From: a virus
Direction: 5' to 3' (one strand)
IMG/VR virus record: IMGVR_UViG_3300030104_005080
Location: 1-24,742 of that record
DNA length: 24,742 nucleotides
The translations under genes were made by a program, and so were the position numbers. Of this stretch, positions 13,492-21,441 are shown piece after piece (position 1 is the stretch's first letter; every line of letters starts with the position of its first letter). The notes beneath the pieces were generated by a model. The model ran no database searches. It was given only the letters and a program-made list of their open reading frames with translations, and had not been told where the DNA came from.

Positions 13492-13520
13492 GTATGGCTC
13501 ACCAGAATCTTGAGTCATAC
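13479..13520 (+). promoter_or_regulatory. Predicted programmed -1 ribosomal frameshift signal
   Basis: The zero-frame codons are AGT TTT TTC AGT TAG. The heptamer T TTT TTC (13479-13485) is a canonical X XXY YYZ site. A stem GTATGGCTC (13492-13500) with GAGTCATAC (13512-13520) follows after 6 nt: nine pairs with one G-U, extendable by another G-U (13491-13521), around an 11-nt loop. The -1 frame reads CAG TTA GGT and then the ATG of the gp51-like ORF with no stop. Confidence 0.75.
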
Positions 13521-13670
13521 TATAAACTTAACTTTGCTCTTATCCAACACCATAAATACTCATTAACAGAGATTGAAAATATGATGCCTTGGGAAAGGGA
13601 TGTTTATGTAACTCTGTTGAGACAGCATATAGAGGAAGAAAATTTAAAGGCACAACAAAGTGGCAATTAA
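13494..13670 (+). CDS. gp51-like small ORF, likely expressed as a gp26 frameshift fusion
   Basis: This ORF has 58 residues if started at ATG 13494: a helical N-terminal part (HQNLESYYKLNFALIQHHKYSLTEIE), then MMPWERDVYVTLLRQHIEEE and a short polar tail. The MPWERxxYxxLLxxxIEEE style is what the second part of frameshifted tail-assembly chaperones looks like in many phages. By position (after gp26, before the tape measure) it corresponds to T4 gp51. The frame is -1 to gp26 with no intervening stop, and no Shine-Dalgarno sequence precedes the ATG, both favouring synthesis by frameshift. Its 3' end overlaps the tape-measure gene by 11 nt. Confidence 0.7.
   Translation: MAHQNLESYYKLNFALIQHHKYSLTEIENMMPWERDVYVTLLRQHIEEENLKAQQSGN
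13551..13558 (+). promoter_or_regulatory. Possible late promoter box CATAAATA
   Basis: The CATAAATA box lies inside the gp51-like ORF, about 100 nt before the tape-measure GTG. It may be coincidental, because the codons CAC CAT AAA TAC create it. Confidence 0.25.
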
Positions 13671-15282
13671 TCCAGAAGTAGTATTACCCGGTGATACTAG
13701 AGCCAATAAACCTAAAATTAATGTAACCAACCTAAAGAGTGTTTTTCTTAACAATGGTGGTGGAGGAGGTCTTGCGACCACAGGAAAAGGTGGTTCTATG
13801 GTGCCATCATCTAAAAGTTCTATAGCTAAAGTTAATCCATCCAAATTACTACCACTACCTGATCAGGGATTACAACCACAAGCACAAGCACAAACATCAG
13901 ATTTAGCAGAGAGAGTACAAACAAATACGATTAAGATATCTAAGTTAATTGATATTAATAGACTTCATAGAGAGAATCATCAGAAAGACAGAGTTGAATT
14001 TGTAAAATTAACAAATGTAGTTCAGGAAATATCTAAATCATTCCAAAAAGATCTTGATGATCGTAAAGATGCAAAGCAAAAAGAAAAAGAGGAATTAGCA
14101 AAACAGAAAGCAAAGGAAGCACAGGAAGAGGCAGAGTCGGAACTTGAGTCAAAAGATACTAAGGACACTGGAAAAGCAATTGGAGATAAAACTAAAAAGT
14201 TTGTAAATCCTTTTAGTGGTATACTTCAAAAATTGAAGAGTGCTGTGATGGCAATAGGTGCTGGTATTCTTGCTAATGCTGCGTTTAAGTATTTGGGTGA
14301 TCCTGCTAACTATGAAACCATAAACAAAGTATTCGGATTCATACAAAAACATTGGAAGTGGGTCATGGGTGGACTTGGAGCAATTGCAGTTATTGCTCTT
14401 GCTGCACCATTAGTTGCGATTGCTGGAACTATTGGTAGTGTTATTGCTGCAGTTGCTGGTATAGCAGTTGTTCTTGCAAAAGTTGCATTGGCAATAGGTG
14501 CGATTGTTGGTATTATTATGGGAGCAAAGGCTATATTCAGATGGTTAAGAGGTGGTAAAGAAGCAGCAGAAGCAAGACAAGCAAATAGAGCAGCGTTAGA
14601 TGCTGCAGGGATCAAGCGAACAAGAAATAAATTTGGTAGAAAAGGATTTGACGTAATGAGAGATGGTAAGAAGACATTTGTTAAATATGAAAATTTAACT
14701 GAAACCGAGAAGGAAGCAGTTGATAAGTTTAATGCAGAAGATCAAAGAATTAAAGATGTAACTAAAGATAGAAATAAAGCATCTAAAGAAAGAAAAAAAG
14801 CAATAAGAACTGAAAGATTGGGTAGTGATGAATATGCAGCAATACAGGCAATGCCTAAAGGTAAGGAAAAACGTATAGCATTAGATAATTTTAAAGCAGA
14901 AACTATAAGACTTCAAAATGAATCTGATAAGGAAACTGCAAAGGAATTTGGAGATAAAATGAGTAGTGAATCTCTCATCTCAAGAAAAATAGGTGGTGAT
15001 ACGATGGGAAGATCAATAGTAGGTGAGGATGGCCCTGAGATAGTTGATTTTAGAACTCCAACTTCAATTAAGAGAGCACAAACAACGCAAGATATATTGA
15101 AAGATATGTCTAGTGGTGGTGGAGGAGTGCAAATTATTAATCAGGAACTACCTCCAATTACTGCAGATATACCTGCTATAAAAGTGGGATCTACCCCTGC
15201 AACATCAATTGATGCTGTTAATCCAATAAATCCATTTAATGGATATATGTCATTAGTTCCAGAACTACTTAGTATAGAATAA
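13660..15282 (+). CDS. Tail tape-measure-like protein (gp29-like)
   Basis: This is a 540-residue protein, close to T4 gp29 (590). Order: a Gly/Ser/Pro-rich N-terminus; a predicted coiled coil at about 85-175 (RVQTNTIKISKLIDINRL, then KEKEELAKQKAKEAQEEAE); a strongly hydrophobic segment at about 225-295 (VIALAAPLVAIAGTIGSVIAA and AIGAIVGIIMGAKAI); a basic helical region; and a C-terminal SIVGEDGPEIVDFRTPTSI. The VGEDGPE motif is typical of tape-measure C-termini. The start is GTG at 13660 (TGGCAATTAA overlaps the previous stop). It would set tail length and carry membrane-active segments for DNA entry. Confidence 0.7.
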   Translation: MAINPEVVLPGDTRANKPKINVTNLKSVFLNNGGGGGLATTGKGGSMVPSSKSSIAKVNPSKLLPLPDQGLQPQAQAQTSDLAERVQTNTIKISKLIDINRLHRENHQKDRVEFVKLTNVVQEISKSFQKDLDDRKDAKQKEKEELAKQKAKEAQEEAESELESKDTKDTGKAIGDKTKKFVNPFSGILQKLKSAVMAIGAGILANAAFKYLGDPANYETINKVFGFIQKHWKWVMGGLGAIAVIALAAPLVAIAGTIGSVIAAVAGIAVVLAKVALAIGAIVGIIMGAKAIFRWLRGGKEAAEARQANRAALDAAGIKRTRNKFGRKGFDVMRDGKKTFVKYENLTETEKEAVDKFNAEDQRIKDVTKDRNKASKERKKAIRTERLGSDEYAAIQAMPKGKEKRIALDNFKAETIRLQNESDKETAKEFGDKMSSESLISRKIGGDTMGRSIVGEDGPEIVDFRTPTSIKRAQTTQDILKDMSSGGGGVQIINQELPPITADIPAIKVGSTPATSIDAVNPINPFNGYMSLVPELLSIE

Positions 15283-16736
15283 TGCCATTACCAGCAATTG
15301 CAGCAGTAGTAGGAAAGATTGGAGCAGTAGCAGGAAAAGCTGCTGTAGTAGCGGCTAAAGCTGGAGTAAAAGCAACTGCTGTAGCAACGAAGGGTGTAGC
15401 AAAAGCATCTATAAAAGGTGCAAAAGTTGCTGGAAAGACATCTGTAAAAGGTGCAAAAACTGCTGGAAAGAAATCAACTAAGATAAGTTCAAGAACTTTA
15501 AAATCTCAGTTGAAAAAAGGATTAAGCGGTCTTGATAAGAAGAGAAAACAAACTAGAGCTTTTACTGAAAAACTTATAGAAGAGAGAGATCGTAGAAAAG
15601 AAGAACGTGAAAATGAAAAGAAGAATAAGTTAAAACCAAGTAAATCTCCTGTTGCTAAAAAGGGTGGTGACATCTTTAGTAAAATGATGGGAGTTGCTGC
15701 TGCCTTGGTGGGTGCTTTAATAATAAAAGAATTACCTAGAATAATTGAGGTAGTTAAAAATATTATTGGAAAGGTCAAACCATTTTTCATCACTGTTGGA
15801 AATGCGATTGGAAAGGTTGTCAACTTCTTAACAGGGTTTTCTCCTGAAAGTGATGGATATGAAGAGCAAAAAGCAGCTGCAGATGGGGAAATATTAAACG
15901 CACAAGGTTCTGCTGATAAAATTACAGAAAATGATAAAGTCTTACAAAAAGAAAAGACAAGTATTGATGATCAAAGTAAATCTTTAAGAGATCAAACTTC
16001 TAAATTAGAATCTTCTAGTAGTGATGACACTGTAGGTAAAACGAGTTCGGAGTCTGAAGATCAAGCAACTATCAATAAAGATGCTAAAGACGACAACGAA
16101 AACAAAGAAAATAAAGATGATTCTTCAGTAGATAAAACTGTAAAAAATAAAAAGGTAGATAGTAAGAAAGTATTTGATTCGTCTCATTTTGGAACAGAAG
16201 GATATAGAATGGGTCAAGTTATGCCAGAACAATATATCTACGGTAAGGACACATATACATCCACTTACATGGAAAAAGATGGTAAGGTTATCAAAAATGA
16301 AGAAACTTTAACTGAATTGATGGGTTCTATCGCAACTGAAGATTTATTAAAACATCAGAAGCAATTGATGGGTGAGATTAATAAGGTAAAGGGTTATGAA
16401 AATGCTAATATTATTGATGTTATAGAGCGTGTTGAGGATAAAGGGAGACTTGTATCTATGCCAGATGAAGTTCTTTATCCTATTCTTAATAATAGTGATG
16501 CATACAAAGCAACGGAAGCGAAAATAGATGCAGCAAGGAAGATTGATAAAAAGGCTGGAACTTTATACTTAGATCCAAGAGAAACTATGAAAATAATTGA
16601 TTTTAATACTAAAAAGAAAAATTTAGAGGCGTTAAATAATACAGATAATCTAACTTCAATTAATGGTAATGGCAAAACCATTATTATCAAGCAAAGACAG
16701 ATCGTTGAAAAAGTAGTTCCAGTATCAACCCCATAA
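15282..16736 (+). CDS. Second tape-measure-like structural protein
   Basis: This is a 484-residue protein. Residues 1-70 are Ala/Lys/Gly-rich with repeats of the form KGAKVAGKTSVKGAKTAGK. A basic coiled-coil-like stretch follows (KLIEERDRRKEERENEKKNK), then a hydrophobic segment at about 130-175 (MMGVAAALVGALIIKELPRII), a long Ser/Asp/Lys linker, and a C-terminal domain ending KTIIIKQRQIVEKVVPV. The helix / membrane segment / linker layout parallels the preceding gene, so the two may be partners or paralogues. The start overlaps the previous stop by one base. It occupies the place of T4 gene 28 relative to 27 but shows no likeness I can see. Confidence 0.6.
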   Translation: MPLPAIAAVVGKIGAVAGKAAVVAAKAGVKATAVATKGVAKASIKGAKVAGKTSVKGAKTAGKKSTKISSRTLKSQLKKGLSGLDKKRKQTRAFTEKLIEERDRRKEERENEKKNKLKPSKSPVAKKGGDIFSKMMGVAAALVGALIIKELPRIIEVVKNIIGKVKPFFITVGNAIGKVVNFLTGFSPESDGYEEQKAAADGEILNAQGSADKITENDKVLQKEKTSIDDQSKSLRDQTSKLESSSSDDTVGKTSSESEDQATINKDAKDDNENKENKDDSSVDKTVKNKKVDSKKVFDSSHFGTEGYRMGQVMPEQYIYGKDTYTSTYMEKDGKVIKNEETLTELMGSIATEDLLKHQKQLMGEINKVKGYENANIIDVIERVEDKGRLVSMPDEVLYPILNNSDAYKATEAKIDAARKIDKKAGTLYLDPRETMKIIDFNTKKKNLEALNNTDNLTSINGNGKTIIIKQRQIVEKVVPVSTP

Positions 16737-16739
16737 TAT

Positions 16740-17999
16740 ATGTCAAGAGGAGCATCGCTATCATCCACATATGAGCTTATTACCATTATTAAAGATGGTA
16801 AACAGGCTCCGTTGGAAGGAAAAACTATAAACTTTAACTATTATGAAAGTCTATACTCACCTGTTGTCACTGCAAATTTGACATACGTTGATGCTGGTGG
16901 ATCCACTCCTGATAAGAAAGATAAACTTACAAGTATTAAAGACGGATTGCCTATCACTGGTTTGGAAGACGTAAAGGTAAAGATAGCTCATCCTTCAGGC
17001 ACATTAGATTTTACAAGAGTTCCTTTTAAAGTAAATAACGCACCTGTTTTAAGTCGAGAGTCAAACAGACAGGCTGTCATGTTAAATCTAGTGAGTCCAT
17101 TAGAAATTAAAAATTCAGAGATTCCACTTTTTGATAAGTTCAGTGGAAAAATAAGTGATACTGTTACTAAAATATTACTTGAAAAGTTGGGACTATCTCA
17201 AGATAAAATAGATGTTGAATCAACAAAAAACGATTATGCTTTTGTTGGAAAGGGTAAAGGTGCATTAACTTTAGTATTAGATTTAATGAGAAGATCTGTA
17301 AAGACGAAAGGTGATGCAGGATATTTTTTCTTTCAGACGCAAGAGAAATTTAATTTTAAATCAATAGATACTTTATTAGAGCAGGAACCGAAACAAACAT
17401 ATACTTATTCTGGTGCACTAAGAGCAAATCCAGAAAATGCTGATAATGATTTTAAAATTTTGATGGAACCAACGGTAATCAAAGATCAGGATATAACCAA
17501 AGCTTTGAAGAATGGAACGTATGTAAATCGAAACATATTTTTTGATCCAAGAACCTTTGAATATACTGAATTTACTTTTAGTATTGATAAGGATGGTGTA
17601 AAGAAAACTCTTGGTGGAGAACCACCATTAAAGGGTAAGTTGAAAGGTTTTACAAAAACTAATCATCATATTTTGGATATTGGTAGTTTTGATGTTCAGA
17701 GAATAACTCCCAATAATGATCCAAGGGAGTGGCAAGCAACTTCTACTATGAGATACAATCTTCTACATTCTCAGGTTATGAATATTATGGTTCCATGTAA
17801 TCTTAAGTTAAATGCTGGAGATGTCATAAAACTATCAATAGAAACTATCTCTGAAGAGAAAGAACAGGGTATTGAAGATGAGTTGCAAAGTGGAAATTAT
17901 TTGATATTACACTTGTGTCATCATTTTGATAGTAAAAGATCATTTACATCAATGACACTCGCTCGTGATACATATGGTAAGAGGAGGAAAAATCAATGA
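16740..17999 (+). CDS. 27: Baseplate hub protein gp27
   Basis: This is a 419-residue protein (T4 gp27 has 391). It starts with a beta-rich domain (ASLSSTYELITIIKDGKQAPLEGKTINFNYYESLYSPVVTANLTYVDAG) with PVLSRESNRQAVMLNLVSPLEIKN, and later has MRYNLLHSQVMNIMVPCNLKLNAGDVIKL and GNYLILHLCHHFDSKRSFTSMTLARDTYG. This is the layout of gp27-like hub proteins, whose trimer forms the pseudo-hexameric ring that carries the gp5 spike. It is followed by gp5 with an ATGA overlap, as expected for interacting partners. Confidence 0.85.
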   Translation: MSRGASLSSTYELITIIKDGKQAPLEGKTINFNYYESLYSPVVTANLTYVDAGGSTPDKKDKLTSIKDGLPITGLEDVKVKIAHPSGTLDFTRVPFKVNNAPVLSRESNRQAVMLNLVSPLEIKNSEIPLFDKFSGKISDTVTKILLEKLGLSQDKIDVESTKNDYAFVGKGKGALTLVLDLMRRSVKTKGDAGYFFFQTQEKFNFKSIDTLLEQEPKQTYTYSGALRANPENADNDFKILMEPTVIKDQDITKALKNGTYVNRNIFFDPRTFEYTEFTFSIDKDGVKKTLGGEPPLKGKLKGFTKTNHHILDIGSFDVQRITPNNDPREWQATSTMRYNLLHSQVMNIMVPCNLKLNAGDVIKLSIETISEEKEQGIEDELQSGNYLILHLCHHFDSKRSFTSMTLARDTYGKRRKNQ

Positions 18000-18727
18000 A
18001 ACTTGAAGGTTTTTTTGGCAAAGGTCTAGAATTTTGGATTGGAAAGGTTGTAAAAATTGATAAACAAAAAAGCACTGCATCAGGTATGAGTTGGGGTTTT
18101 AGATATAAGGTTAGGATTATGGGAACATATTCCGATAATGATAATGTTGATGATAGTGAGTGTCATACAGCAATGGTCATGCTTGGTGTTACCGATGGTA
18201 GTGGAGGAGGAGGTCGTGGTAGATCAGTAAGAATTACTCAATATGATATGGTATTTGGATTCTTCATGGCTCCTGATCAAAACTTTCCTGTTATAATAGG
18301 TGTGTTAGGTAGAGCACCTAAAACGGCAAGGAATGGTGGTAAATTTAATATCTTATCTGGATTTACTAAATTTTTGAAAACGGGATTGGTTGAAAGGAAT
18401 GAAACTAATCAAACTGATCAGACTCCTACACCAAAAGTTAAGGAGAAAAGCACAACTGGTTCAGGAACTGGAAAGGAAACACCTACTGCAAAATTGCAGA
18501 ATATGGGTCAATCCACTAATCAAGCAGAAATCAATGCAAGACCAAAACCAGCAGGAAATTCTCAATATGATATGGATGGTTTGAGTCAGGCTGAGATTGA
18601 TGAGGTAGTCGCTGAAGAAAAAGCATTTGTAAAGGCAAATAATGGTAACTATAGTGAGAGTGCTATAGTAGGAGAAACTGATGAGTTTGCTGAAGCTGCT
18701 ACTGATGATGAATTTAAAATATTCTAG
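17996..18727 (+). CDS. 5: gp5-like hub OB-fold protein lacking a visible lysozyme domain
   Basis: This is a 243-residue protein, against 575 in T4 gp5. Residues 1-120 form the OB-fold part: FFGKGLEFWIGKVVKIDKQK, GFRYKVRIMGTYSDNDN, ECHTAMVMLGVTDGSG and QYDMVFGFFMAPDQNFPVIIGVLGRAP. From about 125 on the sequence is low-complexity Thr/Gln/Lys/Pro and then acidic (DEVVAEEKAFVKANNGNYSE). No T4-lysozyme catalytic segment and no beta-helix repeats are visible. The ribosome site GGAGG lies before the ATG, which overlaps the gp27 stop. The needle function may be supplied by the separate protein at 20911. Confidence 0.8.
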   Translation: MKLEGFFGKGLEFWIGKVVKIDKQKSTASGMSWGFRYKVRIMGTYSDNDNVDDSECHTAMVMLGVTDGSGGGGRGRSVRITQYDMVFGFFMAPDQNFPVIIGVLGRAPKTARNGGKFNILSGFTKFLKTGLVERNETNQTDQTPTPKVKEKSTTGSGTGKETPTAKLQNMGQSTNQAEINARPKPAGNSQYDMDGLSQAEIDEVVAEEKAFVKANNGNYSESAIVGETDEFAEAATDDEFKIF

Positions 18728-18733
18728 TAACTC

Positions 18734-18741
18734 TATAAATA
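18734..18741 (+). promoter_or_regulatory. Late promoter box TATAAATA
   Basis: A perfect T4 late consensus lies in the 33-nt gap between the gp5-like gene and the 715-aa gene, 19 nt before its ATG. Confidence 0.75.
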
Positions 18742-18760
18742 GCAACAGAGAAAACGTATT

Positions 18761-20908
18761 ATGGTAACAGCACGTCCACCATTCTTAACATCAGATCAAT
18801 CATCTGTCTTTAAACAGTTGATTGAAGATAACCCTGTGGGATATGAGGATGTTATTGGTAAATTAAAATCTGATTTCCCTACAGATCTTGGTGGAGTTTT
18901 CCCAACATCTGATACTGCCATAGATTCTTTCTCCAATATCGACACTGGTAAATTATTTTCTCGTGTCGAGATGTATAAACAAATAGCTAAACAGGAGGTA
19001 GCAACAGTTTCTTTAACTACAGGTGATACAATAATTTTACCTGATCCAAATTCAAACAGATTTTTTGAAAAGGTCGATGCATCTATGAAGAACTACTTCA
19101 AGATGGCAACAAAATCTGCTAACTTTAATATGGACTTATCGACAGAACTCACTAAACTAACAAAGTCCGTTGGTAACTTCTCACAATCGTTCATTGGTCA
19201 GATATCTGATTCTCTACAGACAGGACTTGTGAGTTACGTTCAAGGCGGTCTAGCTGGAGTGGCAAGTAAAATCTTCAGTAGTGGAGTGAAGGGTGCTCTT
19301 GGTAAAGTAACCAGTTTCCAATCGTCTTTAATTGGCCCTGTCAGCAAACTCTTTGAAGGTATGGAGTGTTTGACATCAAAGATTGGGCAAGCGATGTCTG
19401 GTGTTATCAGTGACATGTTAACTGGAATGACAAAAAACATGTTAACTGCCCCAACTTGTGCAACTCAACAGTTTGTCGGTGCTTTGACGAATAAAATTGC
19501 TGATGCAATGGATTCGGTTGTTTCCCCTTTACTTGGCCCAATTCAAGGAGCATTTGGCCCAATTGGTTCCATCTTCAACGTTAAAGATAAGATCATGGGT
19601 GGAATTGATTTTATGAAAAAGGTTGGAGGATTATTTAAGTGTGAACCACCAAAAAAACAAACATCTTCTGTCAAGTATGTTATTGATGGTTTACTTAAGA
19701 AGGATCTATCTTCTGGTAAACATAAGTCTTTGCTAGATGGAGCAATGAACGCTGCTGCTACAACCAATTCATTTTTACAGAAAGCAGAAGCAGGTTTATC
19801 TGGTTTTGAAAAGGCATATGGTAAGTGGTCGATATTTGGATCCCCTGTAGATAGTGGTGGTGCTCATGAAAGTGCTTTCACTGGAGGAAATTGTGACACT
19901 GGAAATAGTTTTGCCTGTGGCCCAGCAACGGTAGATATATTTGGTGGAGATGGAAATGGAGTAACTGGTGAAGTCATACTAGGTAATTTTTTAACAAGGT
20001 TTGATAAGGATGATATCTATGGAAGTTTTAAAAAGACTGCGAGTATTTTAGGTGTAAACATAACAAATCCCGGAAGAGGTTTTACAGAACCACCATTAGT
20101 ATCATTTGATGATAAATGTGGACAAGGTTATGGTGCTTATGGAAGAGCAATTATCGATACTAATTCAAAATCTCCTACTTTTGGACAGGTAACAAGCGTA
20201 GTTATGTTAAGTGAAGGTGAAAATTATCCTGTAGATGCAAATCCCACAAGTGTAGATGGACAGTTCCCAGAAGTTTATATTGATGATATAATAATTGAAG
20301 ATCCCGGTGAAGATTATATAGATACACCTATCATAGACACAGGACACGATGATATAGAAGTTCAGACTGATACCAATCCAGATTCACCTAATTATGGTAG
20401 AATTATTGCCATTACAATTCTTAAACAGGTGCCGTATGATGTGTTTCCTGATTTAACTGTTATTTCTGAAACTGGATATGGTGCGGTTATACGTCCTATA
20501 TTATCAACTAACAAGGCACAACCTGATCCAGATGTACCTGAGACTCCACCTGAAATAATTGAGGATGGTAAGGTTATTATTGATCCTGCACTTCCAATTA
20601 CTGATATTAGAGGAAATAGAGTACGTCAAGTATTCAAAGTTATTCAGTGTGTTGGAACATATCCAGAGGAAACTATTAAACCAGTCTCAATATTGAAACC
20701 AATTATCACTGATGTTGAAGAACCAGTTGACACCACTCCAACACCTGATATTGTAGAATCAGAAGAGGATGCAACAATATTATCAACTGAGACTGAAACT
20801 GAAACAACCCAAACAAGCACATCCTCATCATCAGCACCAACTAGTTCACCACCACCAACTCCTCCTAGTTCACCACCATCAGGTGGCGGTGGAGGTTATG
20901 GATATTAA
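18761..20908 (+). CDS. Large virion structural protein, unknown role in the hub or spike region
   Basis: This is a 715-residue protein. Residues 1-120 are polar. Residues 120-290 form an Ala/Gly/Ser-rich helical block with repeated hydrophobic turns (SYVQGGLAGVASKIFSSGVK, SPLLGPIQGAFGPIGSIF). Residues 340-470 contain Cys and GFTEPPLVSFDDKCGQGYGAYGRAII, followed by GQVTSVVMLSEGENYP, a G-x-G-Y...G-Q-V-x-x-V...G-x-x-Y unit that recurs in weaker form at about 505-560. The C-terminus is Thr/Ser/Pro-rich and ends PPSGGGGGYGY. Cyanophage genes at this place are usually called structural proteins, some VrlC-like. It lies between the OB-fold and beta-helix parts of the spike and is preceded by its own late box. 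Confidence 0.65.
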   Translation: MVTARPPFLTSDQSSVFKQLIEDNPVGYEDVIGKLKSDFPTDLGGVFPTSDTAIDSFSNIDTGKLFSRVEMYKQIAKQEVATVSLTTGDTIILPDPNSNRFFEKVDASMKNYFKMATKSANFNMDLSTELTKLTKSVGNFSQSFIGQISDSLQTGLVSYVQGGLAGVASKIFSSGVKGALGKVTSFQSSLIGPVSKLFEGMECLTSKIGQAMSGVISDMLTGMTKNMLTAPTCATQQFVGALTNKIADAMDSVVSPLLGPIQGAFGPIGSIFNVKDKIMGGIDFMKKVGGLFKCEPPKKQTSSVKYVIDGLLKKDLSSGKHKSLLDGAMNAAATTNSFLQKAEAGLSGFEKAYGKWSIFGSPVDSGGAHESAFTGGNCDTGNSFACGPATVDIFGGDGNGVTGEVILGNFLTRFDKDDIYGSFKKTASILGVNITNPGRGFTEPPLVSFDDKCGQGYGAYGRAIIDTNSKSPTFGQVTSVVMLSEGENYPVDANPTSVDGQFPEVYIDDIIIEDPGEDYIDTPIIDTGHDDIEVQTDTNPDSPNYGRIIAITILKQVPYDVFPDLTVISETGYGAVIRPILSTNKAQPDPDVPETPPEIIEDGKVIIDPALPITDIRGNRVRQVFKVIQCVGTYPEETIKPVSILKPIITDVEEPVDTTPTPDIVESEEDATILSTETETETTQTSTSSSSAPTSSPPPTPPSSPPSGGGGGYGY

Positions 20909-20910
20909 TT

Positions 20911-21441
20911 ATGTCACAAGAATCAAAACAACTTGAATTATTTGGAGGAAAACTCCTTTTTGAAACAGGTGCAACCGAGATGCATAATCCCGGCCCTGCT
21001 GCATATATCATGGCATCCCAGACTGAAGATAAGTTAAAGTACAGTCAAAGTTTTCATGAGGGTAGTGGATTAGCAAGATTTTATGCTGATAAAACACTAC
21101 AGGTTGAGTCTGGTGTGAGATCACAATCAAATGAGAAAGGTTTTGTACTTCGTGTTAAGAATGGTGATTGTTGTGTAAATACTGAAAATGGTAATGTAGC
21201 TTTAAGTGGAAATCAAATTACAATTGAGGCATATGATGAATTAGTTTTACAGGCACCGAAAATTAGAATTGGTTATGCAGATGGATCTACTGACGATGTT
21301 AAAATTGTGAGTAGTAAAATATTTTTACAGGCAGGATCTTTATGTAAACTAAGAAATAAAATTATGTATAGTAATGTCTTTGGATCTTTCTTAGGTGCAT
21401 ATGTTAGTGCAAACAAATGGTATAGTAGTCTTCCCGGATAA
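20911..21441 (+). CDS. Beta-helix-like spike tip protein (gp5 C-terminal-like)
   Basis: This is a 176-residue, beta-rich protein with short alternating strands: FVLRVKNGDCCVNTENGNVALSGN, then QITIEAYDELVLQAPKIRIGYADGS and VKIVSSKIFLQAGSLCKLRNK. The run of ENGNVAL, ITIEAYDELVLQAPKIRI and IVSSKIFLQAG resembles the stacked strands of triple-stranded beta-helix needles in gp5 and VgrG spikes. It may be the membrane-puncturing needle that the short gp5-like protein lacks. Two adjacent Cys (about residues 89-90) could bind metal or pair. Tip status is inferred. Confidence 0.6.
   Translation: MSQESKQLELFGGKLLFETGATEMHNPGPAAYIMASQTEDKLKYSQSFHEGSGLARFYADKTLQVESGVRSQSNEKGFVLRVKNGDCCVNTENGNVALSGNQITIEAYDELVLQAPKIRIGYADGSTDDVKIVSSKIFLQAGSLCKLRNKIMYSNVFGSFLGAYVSANKWYSSLPG

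Noticed and set aside
14310-14615. 101-codon minus-strand frame opposite the tape-measure hydrophobic segment
   Set aside because: The Ala/Ile/Pro-rich translation is the mirror of GCN/GTN-type codons on the plus strand; no start signals were seen.
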